The notes under the pieces are model-generated. The model was not told the DNA's origin and made no database searches. It saw only the letters and a program-made list of their open reading frames with translations. From positions 1-64,000 of the forward strand of contig CAZVKN010000015.1 in the NCBI GenBank assembly GCA_964627035.1: 64,000 nucleotides of DNA, written 5' to 3'. The first letter of the stretch is position 1, and every line of letters starts with the position of its first letter. The stretch comes from CAZVKN01 sp964627035. Lineage in GTDB: Bacteria; Electryoneota; AABM5-125-24; Hatepunaeales; Hatepunaeaceae. This document shows, in pieces, positions 37,985 to 46,764 of the stretch. The translations under genes and the position numbers were made by a program.

Positions 37985-38379
37985 TAGGTACATACAGATC
38001 TGATGTGGCATTTAAGAGTTTCGCAAAAGCCGCTAAGAGTTTACCCCGTGGCGGACCTCTGTTTATATTGGTGCTGAATCACCGCGGTCTGCCGGTTTTG
38101 CAGTATGGAGATCAATCATACATCGCTCCTCTCGGAGCAGAGATGGTTGCTGCTCAAGCTTCCCGCATGATTCGAAGGTTTGTGGGAATGCTCAGCGAAA
38201 TCCATGATGAAGAACCGGAGCGTATTTCAATAACGTATGAAGACAGTGTAATCACTCTGGAGCGTGACGGTCTGTTTGTCTTCTATATTGTCTGGTCTCC
38301 GGAAACATTCAGTTTAACAGATAAAAACAGCGTTTACCTCAAACGGCTATCGGTGACCTTACAAGAGGACTTAACCTGA
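37981..38379 (+). CDS. Roadblock/LC7-like protein 2
   Basis: 132 aa. LFILVLNHRGLPVLQYGDQ near residue 22 and SVITLERDGLFVFYIVW near residue 82 match the paired beta-strands of a roadblock fold, with a long helix between them (AEMVAAQASRMIRRFV). It starts with an ATGA overlap and ends in a one-base overlap with the next roadblock gene. It is divergent, so the family call rests on pattern and neighbourhood. Confidence 0.7.
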   Translation: MIGTYRSDVAFKSFAKAAKSLPRGGPLFILVLNHRGLPVLQYGDQSYIAPLGAEMVAAQASRMIRRFVGMLSEIHDEEPERISITYEDSVITLERDGLFVFYIVWSPETFSLTDKNSVYLKRLSVTLQEDLT

Positions 38380-38735
38380 TGAATTTGCAATGGATTGATA
38401 GCTTAGCTGACATATTCGGCGTGACTGCTGTCCTTCTTGTTGACCATGACGGCATTGTCATTGCGCAGGCGGGTGATGTGTCAGGCACTATGGCACCACA
38501 TTCAACCCTGCTGGTGCAGAAGTTAATAAAGAACATCGGCTTGGAAACAGTCAATAGATGGAAATGGACCCAGTGTGAGACAAGCGATGTGGTGTATGGA
38601 ATTGCGAATGTCAATATTGGGATTCTGGTAATCGTAATGAAAGCCGATGCAAACCTTGGAATGGTTCGTCTGCAGGCGCGTGCGATTAAGGAAGACCTCA
38701 AAAAGATATTCACAGAGAATTTTGGAGAGCAGTAG
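38379..38735 (+). CDS. Roadblock/LC7 domain protein 3
   Basis: 118 aa. The classic roadblock pattern is seen: FGVTAVLLVDHDGIVIAQAGD, a central helix, VVYGIANVNIGILVIVMKADANLGMVRLQ. The two stretches are given only as landmarks (about residues 10-30 and 68-97). It is the same size as a single-domain MglB-type protein. It is placed directly before the GTPase gene with no gap, so a direct partner of MglA is likely. Confidence 0.82.
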   Translation: MNLQWIDSLADIFGVTAVLLVDHDGIVIAQAGDVSGTMAPHSTLLVQKLIKNIGLETVNRWKWTQCETSDVVYGIANVNIGILVIVMKADANLGMVRLQARAIKEDLKKIFTENFGEQ

Positions 38736-39581
38736 ATGGCGACAGTTAATTTCAGCAAACGAGAGATTTTATGCAAAATAGTGTACTACGGTCCGGGTTT
38801 ATGTGGAAAAACGACAAATTTACAAACTATTCATAGAAAAGTACCTTCGAAAATTCGAGGGAATCTAACCAGTGTAGCCACAAAACAGGATAGAACCTTG
38901 TTTTTTGATCTCTTACCGCTTGAAGTTGGCAGGGTACGTGACTTCGTCATTCGGCTACAATTATATACCGTACCGGGGCAGGTGTACTATAACGCTTCGA
39001 GGAAAATCGTTCTCAAAGGCGTTGACGGCATAGTCTTTGTCGCTGACAGTCAGGTTGGCAAGATGGAGGAGAACATTGAAAGTTTACAGAATCTTAAGGA
39101 CAATCTGACAGAAAACAACGTTGATCCGGCGACTGTACCGGTTGTACTGCAATATAACAAACGGGATCTCGCTCCTACATATCCGGTAGAAGAGTTGAAC
39201 AGCGCGATCAATAAAAATAATCTAAGCTATTTTGAAGCAATTGCCACAACAGGGCAAGGCGTGTTCAATACCCTAAAGGGTATCTCTTCAGTAGTTATAA
39301 GAGATGTCAAAGGGAAGCTTGAATCAGCAGATAAACGCAAACCTGCATCTCCTCAGACTAAACCTGAGCCGGAACCTGTGGCAGCCACTCAAAAACCGGA
39401 ATCCAGACCACCGGATCAGGATCCGATACGAACTACCAAACAAGAACCAATAACCAAAACAGTTCCAACTCCACCGATTAGCAAGAGACCGGTAAATATG
39501 CCTGAACCGGACAATTCTTCAAGCAAACAGGGATTTTGGGATAAAGTTTCCACTCTACTTAGAAAACCGAGGAAGTATTAA
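38736..39581 (+). CDS. mglA: MglA-like Ras-family GTPase with Pro-rich tail
   Basis: 281 aa. G1 P-loop GPGLCGKT (19-26), switch region with KTTN, G3 TVPGQ (78-82) and G4 NKRD (141-144) are those of bacterial MglA. MglA sets cell polarity and motility direction in myxobacteria and has related roles elsewhere. The GTPase domain ends near residue 195. The extra ~85 residues are Pro/Lys-rich and finish in a basic amphipathic FWDKVSTLLRKPRKY, which could bind a partner or membrane. It is flanked on both sides by roadblock genes with zero or overlapping spacing. Confidence 0.93.
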   Translation: MATVNFSKREILCKIVYYGPGLCGKTTNLQTIHRKVPSKIRGNLTSVATKQDRTLFFDLLPLEVGRVRDFVIRLQLYTVPGQVYYNASRKIVLKGVDGIVFVADSQVGKMEENIESLQNLKDNLTENNVDPATVPVVLQYNKRDLAPTYPVEELNSAINKNNLSYFEAIATTGQGVFNTLKGISSVVIRDVKGKLESADKRKPASPQTKPEPEPVAATQKPESRPPDQDPIRTTKQEPITKTVPTPPISKRPVNMPEPDNSSSKQGFWDKVSTLLRKPRKY

Positions 39582-40084
39582 TGTTAAACCTTAATGACAT
39601 CGAGAACTATCTGGATAACTTAAACCGTACACAATCCGTTTTGGACAAGGTGGTATCCGATGCAGGAACACACGGTGTATTTCTTGTAGATGACAATGGA
39701 TTTCTTGTAGCAGAAGCGGGCGATATTGAGATAGATCGAGTGGCTTTAGCGGCTTTGGTTGGTGCCTCCTTTGGTGCAACGGTAGAGATAGCAAAACTGC
39801 TCGGTGAGAAAGATTTCAAGCGGTTAACGCATCAGGGTGAGCATCACCACCTGTTCATTGGAAGAGCAGGTAACAGGCATATCCTGATTGTCGTTTTTGG
39901 CAGTGATACAAATCTCGGTCTGGTCAAGTTATATGCGGAGCAGGCAGCAGTAAAGCTGGGAGAGATATTGGACACAGAACCGGAAGAGGATGCTGTTTAT
40001 GAAACAGTTCAACCCGATATTGAACCCGAAGAAGAAGTGAATCTGGAATTTATGGTTGATGAAGAACCCGACGAGAATGACTAA
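39581..40084 (+). CDS. Roadblock/LC7 domain protein 4 (MglB-like)
   Basis: 167 aa. The roadblock core is at about 20-125: HGVFLVDDNGFLVAEAGD, then HHLFIGRAGNRHILIVVFG and TNLGLVKLYAEQAA. A C-terminal acidic tail (EPEEDAVYETVQPDIEPEEE) is unusual for MglB and echoes the acidic linker in the next gene. It overlaps the mglA stop as TAATG, so strong co-translation with the GTPase is expected. Confidence 0.86.
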   Translation: MLNLNDIENYLDNLNRTQSVLDKVVSDAGTHGVFLVDDNGFLVAEAGDIEIDRVALAALVGASFGATVEIAKLLGEKDFKRLTHQGEHHHLFIGRAGNRHILIVVFGSDTNLGLVKLYAEQAAVKLGEILDTEPEEDAVYETVQPDIEPEEEVNLEFMVDEEPDEND

Positions 40085-40160
40085 CCAGCAACAGTTGACC
40101 CTCAACGTAAAGATAAGTTTTTCTGATCGTTCAGTAAGATATTTAATCAGGAGATAGATA

Positions 40161-42550
40161 ATGGTATCCAAAGGATTCGGCGGAACACTACAGTCCGTGC
40201 AGTTGCCCGATGCAATTCAGCTTATTTGCATGAGTGGCAGAACAGCGGCTCTTACCGTGTCGGTTAGACAAAATCGTGGTGTATTATTCTTTGAAAAAGG
40301 TGAATTGATACATGCTGTTTACAATGACCTGAAAGGTGATGAAGCCTTTTACAGAATAATCGGATGGGTTGGGGGCGAGTTTGCCTTAGCAGCGCTGTCA
40401 CCCGACCATGAAAGAACCATCTTTGAATCATGGGAAGGAATGCTGCTGGAGGCTGCGCGTAGAAATGATGAGGCAAACATTCCGATAGAAACCGAAGCGG
40501 ACAGTTCTGCTGAAGAAGAACCAAAGGATGAGATAGTTGATCTCACTGCAGATCCTGGCAGTGCTGCTGAAGTGCAAGCAGATGATTCGGTGGATGATTC
40601 GGAGGCGAGAGGTGACATTTTTGATTTCAGCCAACTGGAGACAGCATCGGAAGAATCCACCGAGTCAGAATCAGATGGCGGAGAGGAGACTTCGGATGAT
40701 CTGTCTTTTATTGATGAGACTGACTCTGAGAAAGTCGGGGATTTTGGTTGGGAAAGTGCTAAACAAGATGACGATCAAAAAGAGGAACAATCTTCTGAAG
40801 AGAGTGATAGTGTCACCGAGATGTTCAACTCTTTTGATAAACTGGAATCGGGGATCTCCTCGTTCAGGTCACAAGATGAAACAGAAGTTGCAGAAAAAGT
40901 GCTCGGCGATGATCTAACAGAAGCATCACCGTTTGAAGAGTTTGATCAAGAAGATGATAGTGTGGAGGAAGAAACTCAGGATAGTGATGATGTTCAACCT
41001 GATTCGGATGACGAAGAAACTGTTGAGACAGANNNNNNNNNNNNNNNNNNNNNNNNNNNNNNNNNNNNNNNNNNNNNNNNNNNNNNNNNNNNNNNNNNNN
41101 NNNNNNNNNNNNNNNNNNNNNNNNNNNNNNNNAGGATAGTGATGATGTTCAACCTGATTCGGATGACGAAGAAACTGTTGAGACAGATATGGAAGGCGAG
41201 CTGGATGTCGGGGATGATCAGGATGATAGTGAGGAAGAATCTACTCAAGAGAGCAATGAAGTTCAATCTGAGTCAGAGGAAGAAGATACTGTGGAAATAG
41301 AGATGGAAGTCGGGGATGATCAGGATGAGAGTGAGGAAGAATCTGTTCAAGAGAGCGGTGAAGTTCAACCTGAGTCAGAGGAAGAAGATACTGTGGAGAC
41401 AGAGAAGGAAGACGTGTCAGAAGCCGAAGATGAAGGGGAGGCAACCGAAGAATTGCCGGAAACGGAAGAATTGGAAGAGCAGCCTGAGGAAGAGGATGTC
41501 TCTGAAGTCATAGTGGAAGAAGAGAGCGACGAGCTGGAGGTCGAAGCTGAACCTGAAGTTGTCACCGAAGAGAAGTCAGAGGAACCACTCGTTGAGGAAA
41601 GTGATGATACACCAACGACGGAAACGGTCTCTGAAGAGGCTGATATTGCTTCGGAAGTTGAGGAGGCGTGTGTCAGTGAGGATTCTATCAGTAAATCACT
41701 GGACAATATTGTAAAGAGCTACATGCAAACCTGGCCCGCTGATCAGACGCAAATTCGATTTGATGCGATCACTTCGGATCTGCTGCCGGAAAGTATCCGC
41801 AATCATTTCCTGTGCCGATTTCTACAGGTAGCTATGAATGTCATCCACCTGGATGATATGCCTTTCGATTTTACCAGTGAAGAATTGAACAAAGAGATTC
41901 GGAACATGTATCAGGTTCTGCGTGACAACTGGATGATAACACGCGATTACTACCATCAAGTTTTATACGATGCAAACTATTTTGACCTGACCAGATCCGT
42001 AGATCCGGCGAGAGCAATTTCACAGTTTCTCTTCGACAGAACTGAGAACGAAGTAGATCAGTTGCTACCGTTCATGAAAGCTCTGATTCAGAATAAGTTG
42101 ATTGGTGATCAGTATGAGGAGCTGTGGAATGATATCCGGATACACGAGGAATCTGTAATCCACCCACGCAAGATTGAGAATTTCATCCGTGCGCTGCTCG
42201 ACAGGAAATCTGTTTCGGATGCATACAAAGCTGTGCGAGTTGCCATGCAGCGGCTGCTGGACTTAGCAGGAATAGGTGCGGACATTCCTCAGGATTCAAT
42301 CGGCATCTCCCTGATTCTGACTATGTTGGAATCCCGAGGTTTGGTGAATGTGGCAGACTTTGTCCGCGATGAACAGAAGACCGGCAAACAGAAGCTCACA
42401 ATCGTGGAGATGGATGATGTGATGGAGCGGTATCAGCAACATGCAAAAAACATTCCTTCTCGTAGAATCAGATCGGGATTGAGTGGCGGTCAGACTCCAT
42501 CAGAACAACAGGATGTGATCTTTTCCCTTAAGCGAGAGAGCAAACAATGA
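40161..42550 (+). CDS. PATAN (DUF4388) protein with acidic tandem repeats and C-terminal helical domain; interrupted by an assembly gap
   Basis: One gene read across 100 N. Residues 1-100 are a PATAN/DUF4388 domain (GTLQSVQLPDAIQLICMSGR, FEKGELIHAVYND). A long Glu/Asp/Ser-rich linker follows, with a 34-aa unit repeated (DDQD.SEEES.QES.EVQ). The last ~280 residues are helical (about DSISKSLDNIVKSY onward), with LPESIRNHFL and YFDLTRSVD resembling the next gene. The frame before and after the gap differs only because 100 is not a multiple of three; the same repeat is read in the same frame on both sides. PATAN proteins are linked to GTPase and response-regulator pathways. Confidence 0.85.
41033..41132. 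other. Assembly gap (100 N) inside a tandem repeat
   Basis: Exactly 100 N. The 55 bp before the gap (40978-41032) are identical to the 55 bp after it (41133-41187). Either the two contig ends are the same sequence joined with a placeholder, or an unknown number of repeat units is missing. Confidence 0.98.
41207..41410 (+). repeat. Two 102-bp tandem coding repeats
   Basis: Units 41207-41308 and 41309-41410 are nearly identical (34 codons each) and encode an acidic Asp/Glu/Ser-rich segment. Weaker related units lie upstream on both sides of the gap. Confidence 0.9.
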
Positions 42551-43923
42551 CAGGGTTAACGCTCGAAGAGATCACCTCATATTGGTCAGCTAAAATTCTT
42601 CAAGATAGCAGTGAGTTGGAAATTGATCAATTAGAGCATGTTGAGATGCCGGCTCACCTCAAGAATTATGTGTTGGAACATGGCAAATTATTGTTCAACA
42701 AAGAGATTAGTCGCATTCTGAGCAGCCCATATTTCGATCTCGCCCACCGAACTGATACCGAACAGGATCTGAAGGAATCTCTGTCGAAGTTTCTGATGGA
42801 CCGGATGATTCTTCCGGAAAGTTCGATTCGTGAGATGGTTATCGATGTTTATCAGAAACTGCTTGACGAATGGGAGATTGCGCCTCTCAGCATGCGACAG
42901 GCTTCAGATAGTCCAAACGTATTGGCAAAGTCAATATTTGAGCGTATTTCCACTATTGTTCCTGTTTATGAAAGTGATACACAGACACATGACATTGATG
43001 TACTGTCACAGATTTGTGATGCGAGCGGATTAACACTGTTGGCATCTGCGGTCAAATTAGAATCGCAGCTTGAAGCGTCCGAGTTAACCCTTGAAGAGTT
43101 TATCAAGATCATTCGACGACTAATCATGCTGAAGGATCATTTCAAGGTTAGTGGAAAAATGGTTTCGGCTGAGGGCTTGCCAACTATAAAGGTTGGAGAG
43201 ATAGCGGTAGAAGAGGCAGAAGAGGTTGTGATCGAGCTTCCGATTGAAGAACCTGCGGATGTTTCTTCGGGACCTGTTCTGCAGGATTCTGAGGAATCGG
43301 ATTCGGCAGCACCTGAAGAATTGTCCGCATCGGAATCAGATCTTGAGGAACTTCCTGAACAGACTCAATTCCACAAAATGCCGGATGTGGAAGAGCTTCC
43401 CGAACCGATTGCTGAACCGGTGGCTGAGCCCACCCCAACTTCTACATTGATAAATGAACCGGAAGAATCACAGGCAATGGAAGAGCCTGACAAATCTGAA
43501 GAATCGGTCGTGACTGCATCGGTTGATACAGGAGATAGAAGTCCATTTTTATCACCGGAGTTAACCACTTCGCATGACGCTGGTAACGGTAATGCAGCAC
43601 CTGAACCGGACATTAACAGTGAGGTCACTCCGCCTGACCCACCTGAACCGTCATCTGATCTGACGGAATCGGGTCTATTTATGTTCTCGCTGTTAATGCA
43701 TCCACAAAAGCGGGCATATCTTGGGAATAAACTGTTCGATGATGATTTTGAATCCTATGATCGGATGGTGAACAAGATAAGCATGCAGAAATCAATAGAT
43801 CATGCTCTTGTCATTGCAGATAACGAGCTATACATACATGACATATCTGTTACTGCCATCTCGGCAGCCGAGCTTCTCAGAACAATAAAGACATATTTCG
43901 GAGAAACGGATTACAAAGATTGA
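42547..43923 (+). CDS. Unknown large protein of the MglA operon
   Basis: 458 aa. The N-terminal ~210 residues are helical (LEEITSYWSAKIL, MPAHLKNYVLEHG, SPYFDLAHRTD, SLSKFLMDR) and resemble the C-terminal domain of the preceding gene. The middle (about 225-370) is a low-complexity Glu/Pro/Ser linker. The last ~85 residues form a small alpha/beta domain (FMFSLLMHPQKRAYLG, IDHALVIADNELYIHDIS). No signal peptide. It has an ATGA overlap with the upstream gene and is the last gene of the operon. No known family was recognised. Confidence 0.8.
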   Translation: MTGLTLEEITSYWSAKILQDSSELEIDQLEHVEMPAHLKNYVLEHGKLLFNKEISRILSSPYFDLAHRTDTEQDLKESLSKFLMDRMILPESSIREMVIDVYQKLLDEWEIAPLSMRQASDSPNVLAKSIFERISTIVPVYESDTQTHDIDVLSQICDASGLTLLASAVKLESQLEASELTLEEFIKIIRRLIMLKDHFKVSGKMVSAEGLPTIKVGEIAVEEAEEVVIELPIEEPADVSSGPVLQDSEESDSAAPEELSASESDLEELPEQTQFHKMPDVEELPEPIAEPVAEPTPTSTLINEPEESQAMEEPDKSEESVVTASVDTGDRSPFLSPELTTSHDAGNGNAAPEPDINSEVTPPDPPEPSSDLTESGLFMFSLLMHPQKRAYLGNKLFDDDFESYDRMVNKISMQKSIDHALVIADNELYIHDISVTAISAAELLRTIKTYFGETDYKD

Positions 43924-44018
43924 ACGAGCTTTGCATTAACAGAATAGTCATTGCGTGTGTGAAAAAAACAGTGGAATGGACAGGATTCATTCCATTTGTT
44001 GTTTAGTGTAATGACTTT

Positions 44019-44076
44019 GTAGTCAGGCTTATCTCAAGCCCGTCCCGATTCATCGGGATGAGACAACCACGACTAC
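44019..44076. repeat. GTAGTC palindromic repeat, copy 1 (58-bp subtype)
   Basis: It begins GTAGTC and ends GACTAC. It has a first hairpin (GGCTT/AAGCC), then TCCCGATTCATCGGGA as a second hairpin, then GAGACAACCAC. It lies 95 bp after the stop of the gene at 42547. It is the same length and layout as copy 4. Confidence 0.9.
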
Positions 44077-44104
44077 AATTATTGTTTTGTATTACTTTCG
44101 TATA

Positions 44105-44122
44105 AGTGTGAACTGTTACACT
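44105..44122. promoter_or_regulatory. Imperfect palindrome upstream of the cyclase gene
   Basis: AGTGTGAAC/TGTTACACT: the outer five pairs are perfect and the centre is not. It resembles a regulator site of the CRP/FNR size class but does not match the CRP consensus. It lies 28 bp before the cyclase start codon. Confidence 0.35.
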
Positions 44123-44150
44123 GTAAATAAATCTCCACGAGGAATCAGAG

Positions 44151-46466
44151 ATGAAGGAAGAAGAAAAGAAAAAGAAAGGTAGCAACGCTGTTCTAAGTTT
44201 ACCGACAATTGGAATTATAATCAGTGTCGGCTTTTTAGCCTATGTAATGTCTCTATTTGGCTTCTTTCAGCTTTTAGAGTACAAACTTTATGATCTAACA
44301 TTTCAGTTTCGCGGTCCGCGACAGATGCAGGTTACAGCAGACTCAACAGAGATTGTTGTTGTCGCCATAGATCAGGAAACAGCGGACAGTCTCTCTTTTC
44401 CGTTCGACCGCAAACATTACGCAACGGTAGTGAACAAACTGAGCAAATTGGGTGCGCGTAGAATTGTATTTGATATTGACTTTTCCAGTGTTGGTGCAAA
44501 TCCTCTGTCGGATTCTCTGTTCTATGAAGCTATTGAGAATGCCGGTAATGTGGTGCTCGCCGGAAAGATAATTGATCGTTATGCAAGGGGCATCCGTGAT
44601 CCGATCAGAGATATTAAGCCACCTACCACAAGTGTTTCACCACCGGGAGCACAGTTCGGGCTTGTTAATGACTTGGTTGATATGGATGGTGTTACCCGAC
44701 GTTACCCTCTTTATTTCACAGCACGGGGTAAAACCTATCTGACGCTTGGAACGAAGGTATTGGCACTTGAACGAGATGCGATGGGGGAAAAACTTGATTC
44801 TGTTCAGGTCGGTTATTTTCAATTCGCCGGATTAAAGGCACCTCTGTTTGATCAAAACTCTACTCTGTTGAATTATTTCGGACCTGCCGGAACCTTTTCA
44901 ACATACTCATTCATACATGTAGTCCAAGGTGATTATGACTTTGATTTCTCTGAGGAAGAAATAGAGATATTAAAGGCGTTTGATCCTGAGATGTACGAGG
45001 AGATGTTTTCTTCTTCACCTTTTAAGGACAAAATTGTAATCATCGGAGCATCTGCGGAAGATCTGCAGGATAACAAATACACGCCGTTCTTCAAGGAAGC
45101 TGAACCACTGAAGACTCCTGGAGTTGAAGTACATGCCAATGCCCTGAAGATGATGCTTGAGGGGAGTTTTATTCAGCCACTGGGACTCCTGTGGACATTG
45201 CTCGGAATTGTCATCCTTAGTTTCCTGATGTTCATGAACGGACGGGATCTACCTAAATTGTTCAGCTTCATTGTCTGCTCTATCTTCATATTGGAGATAG
45301 CGACGGTAGGTGGTATTACCATATTTACCGGTAGCCCACGAGGATGGATAATCGTGTTGATAGCCGTGATTCTAGGTGTTTTTGTCTTCATGGGCAGAGG
45401 TAAGAATGTTTCGCAATGGGCTGGTTTGTTCGTGACTTTCTTATTAGTTGAAGTAGTAATAATCTCAGGAGTTGAAACATTCTCCAATCAATACTGGCTG
45501 CGTCTGATTCCATTGCTGCTGACAGTGGTGCTCGGCTATCCGACAAATCTTGTATATCGTTTTGTATTAGCGCAGAAAGAGAAGGCGATGATTCGGGGGA
45601 TGTTTGCCCAATATGTGCCCCAAAAGGTCACTGAAGAGCTTATAGCAAATCCTGAGAAAGCAAGGCTCGGTGGTGAACTGCGAAGGTTGTCAGTGCTATT
45701 CACCGATGTAGCCGGATTCACCACAGTATCGGAAAAGCTAACGCCGGAACAGCTTGTCTTGCTCCTTAATGAATATCTGACGGCGATGACCAATATTATC
45801 CTTGAAAATGACGGCATTGTTGACAAATATGAGGGTGACCTGATTATGGCTGAATTCGGTGCCCCGATCTGGTATGAAGATCATGCTGCCAAGTGCTGTC
45901 GTGCGTCACTCAGGATGCAGGCTAAACTGAAGCAAATGAGAGACAGTTGGCGTGAGGAGGGGCAGATTCCGTTATACAGCCGTGTTGGTGTGAACAGCGG
46001 TGACATGATCGTGGGTAATATGGGTTCTGAACAGGTGTTTGACTACACTGTCATGGGGGATGCTGTGAATCTATCCAGTCGTCTTGAGGGTGCGAACAAG
46101 GGCTATGACACGACCATAATGATAGGGCATGAGACATGGAAGGATGTTCATGAAGAATTCGTTACCAGGCGATTGGATCTGTTGCGTGTAAAAGGCAAGA
46201 CAGAGCCCGTGAAAGTGTACGAGCTAATCGCTGAACGAGAGTCTGATGTGACGGATGATTTGCGGAAGACCATTGATGCATACGAAAAGGGGCTAAATCA
46301 TTATCGCGAGAGAAGATTTGAAGCAGCAAAGGAGTATTTCATTAGGGCAATTGAAATTACAGAGGATGACGGTCCGTCCAATACATACTTAAAACGAAGC
46401 GAGATGTATATTGCCGAGCCGCCGCCGGACGGTTGGGATGGTGTTTGGGAACTTACAGAAAAGTAG
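44151..46466 (+). CDS. CHASE2-domain adenylate/guanylate cyclase
   Basis: A 771-aa membrane protein. An N-terminal transmembrane helix (about 16-38) leads into an extracytoplasmic CHASE2 sensor (about 45-330; FRGPRQMQ, VVVAIDQETADSL, GARRIVFDIDFS, VIIGASAEDL). Three or four transmembrane helices follow (about 340-460), then the class III cyclase domain (about 500-690) with VLFTDVAGFTTVSEKL, carrying the first metal-binding Asp, and YEGDLIMAEFGAP with the second. A short TPR-like tail ends the protein. It makes cAMP or cGMP in response to an unknown external signal. It follows the MglA operon after 227 bp. Confidence 0.95.
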   Translation: MKEEEKKKKGSNAVLSLPTIGIIISVGFLAYVMSLFGFFQLLEYKLYDLTFQFRGPRQMQVTADSTEIVVVAIDQETADSLSFPFDRKHYATVVNKLSKLGARRIVFDIDFSSVGANPLSDSLFYEAIENAGNVVLAGKIIDRYARGIRDPIRDIKPPTTSVSPPGAQFGLVNDLVDMDGVTRRYPLYFTARGKTYLTLGTKVLALERDAMGEKLDSVQVGYFQFAGLKAPLFDQNSTLLNYFGPAGTFSTYSFIHVVQGDYDFDFSEEEIEILKAFDPEMYEEMFSSSPFKDKIVIIGASAEDLQDNKYTPFFKEAEPLKTPGVEVHANALKMMLEGSFIQPLGLLWTLLGIVILSFLMFMNGRDLPKLFSFIVCSIFILEIATVGGITIFTGSPRGWIIVLIAVILGVFVFMGRGKNVSQWAGLFVTFLLVEVVIISGVETFSNQYWLRLIPLLLTVVLGYPTNLVYRFVLAQKEKAMIRGMFAQYVPQKVTEELIANPEKARLGGELRRLSVLFTDVAGFTTVSEKLTPEQLVLLLNEYLTAMTNIILENDGIVDKYEGDLIMAEFGAPIWYEDHAAKCCRASLRMQAKLKQMRDSWREEGQIPLYSRVGVNSGDMIVGNMGSEQVFDYTVMGDAVNLSSRLEGANKGYDTTIMIGHETWKDVHEEFVTRRLDLLRVKGKTEPVKVYELIAERESDVTDDLRKTIDAYEKGLNHYRERRFEAAKEYFIRAIEITEDDGPSNTYLKRSEMYIAEPPPDGWDGVWELTEK

Positions 46467-46489
46467 TGCTATGACAAGCTGCTGTTTCT

Positions 46490-46541
46490 GTAGTCGTGGT
46501 TGTCTCAACCACGACGTCGGGCTTGAGACAAGCCCGACTAC
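46490..46541. repeat. GTAGTC palindromic repeat, copy 2 (52-bp subtype, inverted)
   Basis: GTAGTC, a 17-nt hairpin (GTGGTTG-TCT-CAACCAC), GACGTC, a second 17-nt hairpin (GGGCTTG-AGA-CAAGCCC), GACTAC. Pairing is perfect throughout, giving a three-way-junction fold. It is reversed relative to copies 3 and 5. It lies 23 bp after the cyclase stop. Confidence 0.95.
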
Positions 46542-46635
46542 AATAACAAGATCAGTACAAAGTTGATACTCTCAAATTCCAGTGTTAGGATACTGCTGCC
46601 ATAACGACAACTATTGGATTGATCGGCAAAAAACC

Positions 46636-46664
46636 TTGACATTTAGTTCTTCTTGGGTTAAATT
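46636..46664 (+). promoter_or_regulatory. Promoter of tRNA-Val(CAC)
   Basis: TTGACA (46636-46641), a 17-bp spacer and TAAATT (46659-46664). It ends 15 bp before the first tRNA base. Confidence 0.8.
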
Positions 46665-46679
46665 CAAGGTTCATGAATT

Positions 46680-46753
46680 GGGCGATTGGCTCAGTTGGTC
46701 AGAGCGCTGGTTTCACATATCAGAGGTCACTGGTTCAAATCCAGTATCGCCCA
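46680..46753 (+). tRNA. tRNA-Val(CAC)
   Basis: A 74-nt cloverleaf with acceptor GGGCGAT/ATCGCCC, anticodon loop TTCACAT (anticodon CAC), T-arm GGTTCAAATCC and discriminator A. CCA is not encoded. The acceptor stem equals that of tRNA-Val(GAC) at 15208. The next gene starts 12 bp later. Confidence 0.95.
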
Positions 46754-46764
46754 CACATTAAAGG

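Noticed and set aside
40161..41300. A 379-aa ORF crossing the N gap, ending in a basic tail
   Set aside because: The sequence after the gap is read in the wrong frame because 100 N is not a multiple of three. The acidic repeat reads correctly only in the frame of the downstream ORF, so the two belong to one gene.
44105..44122. A true CRP site
   Set aside because: It does not match TGTGA-N6-TCACA; only the general size and symmetry fit.
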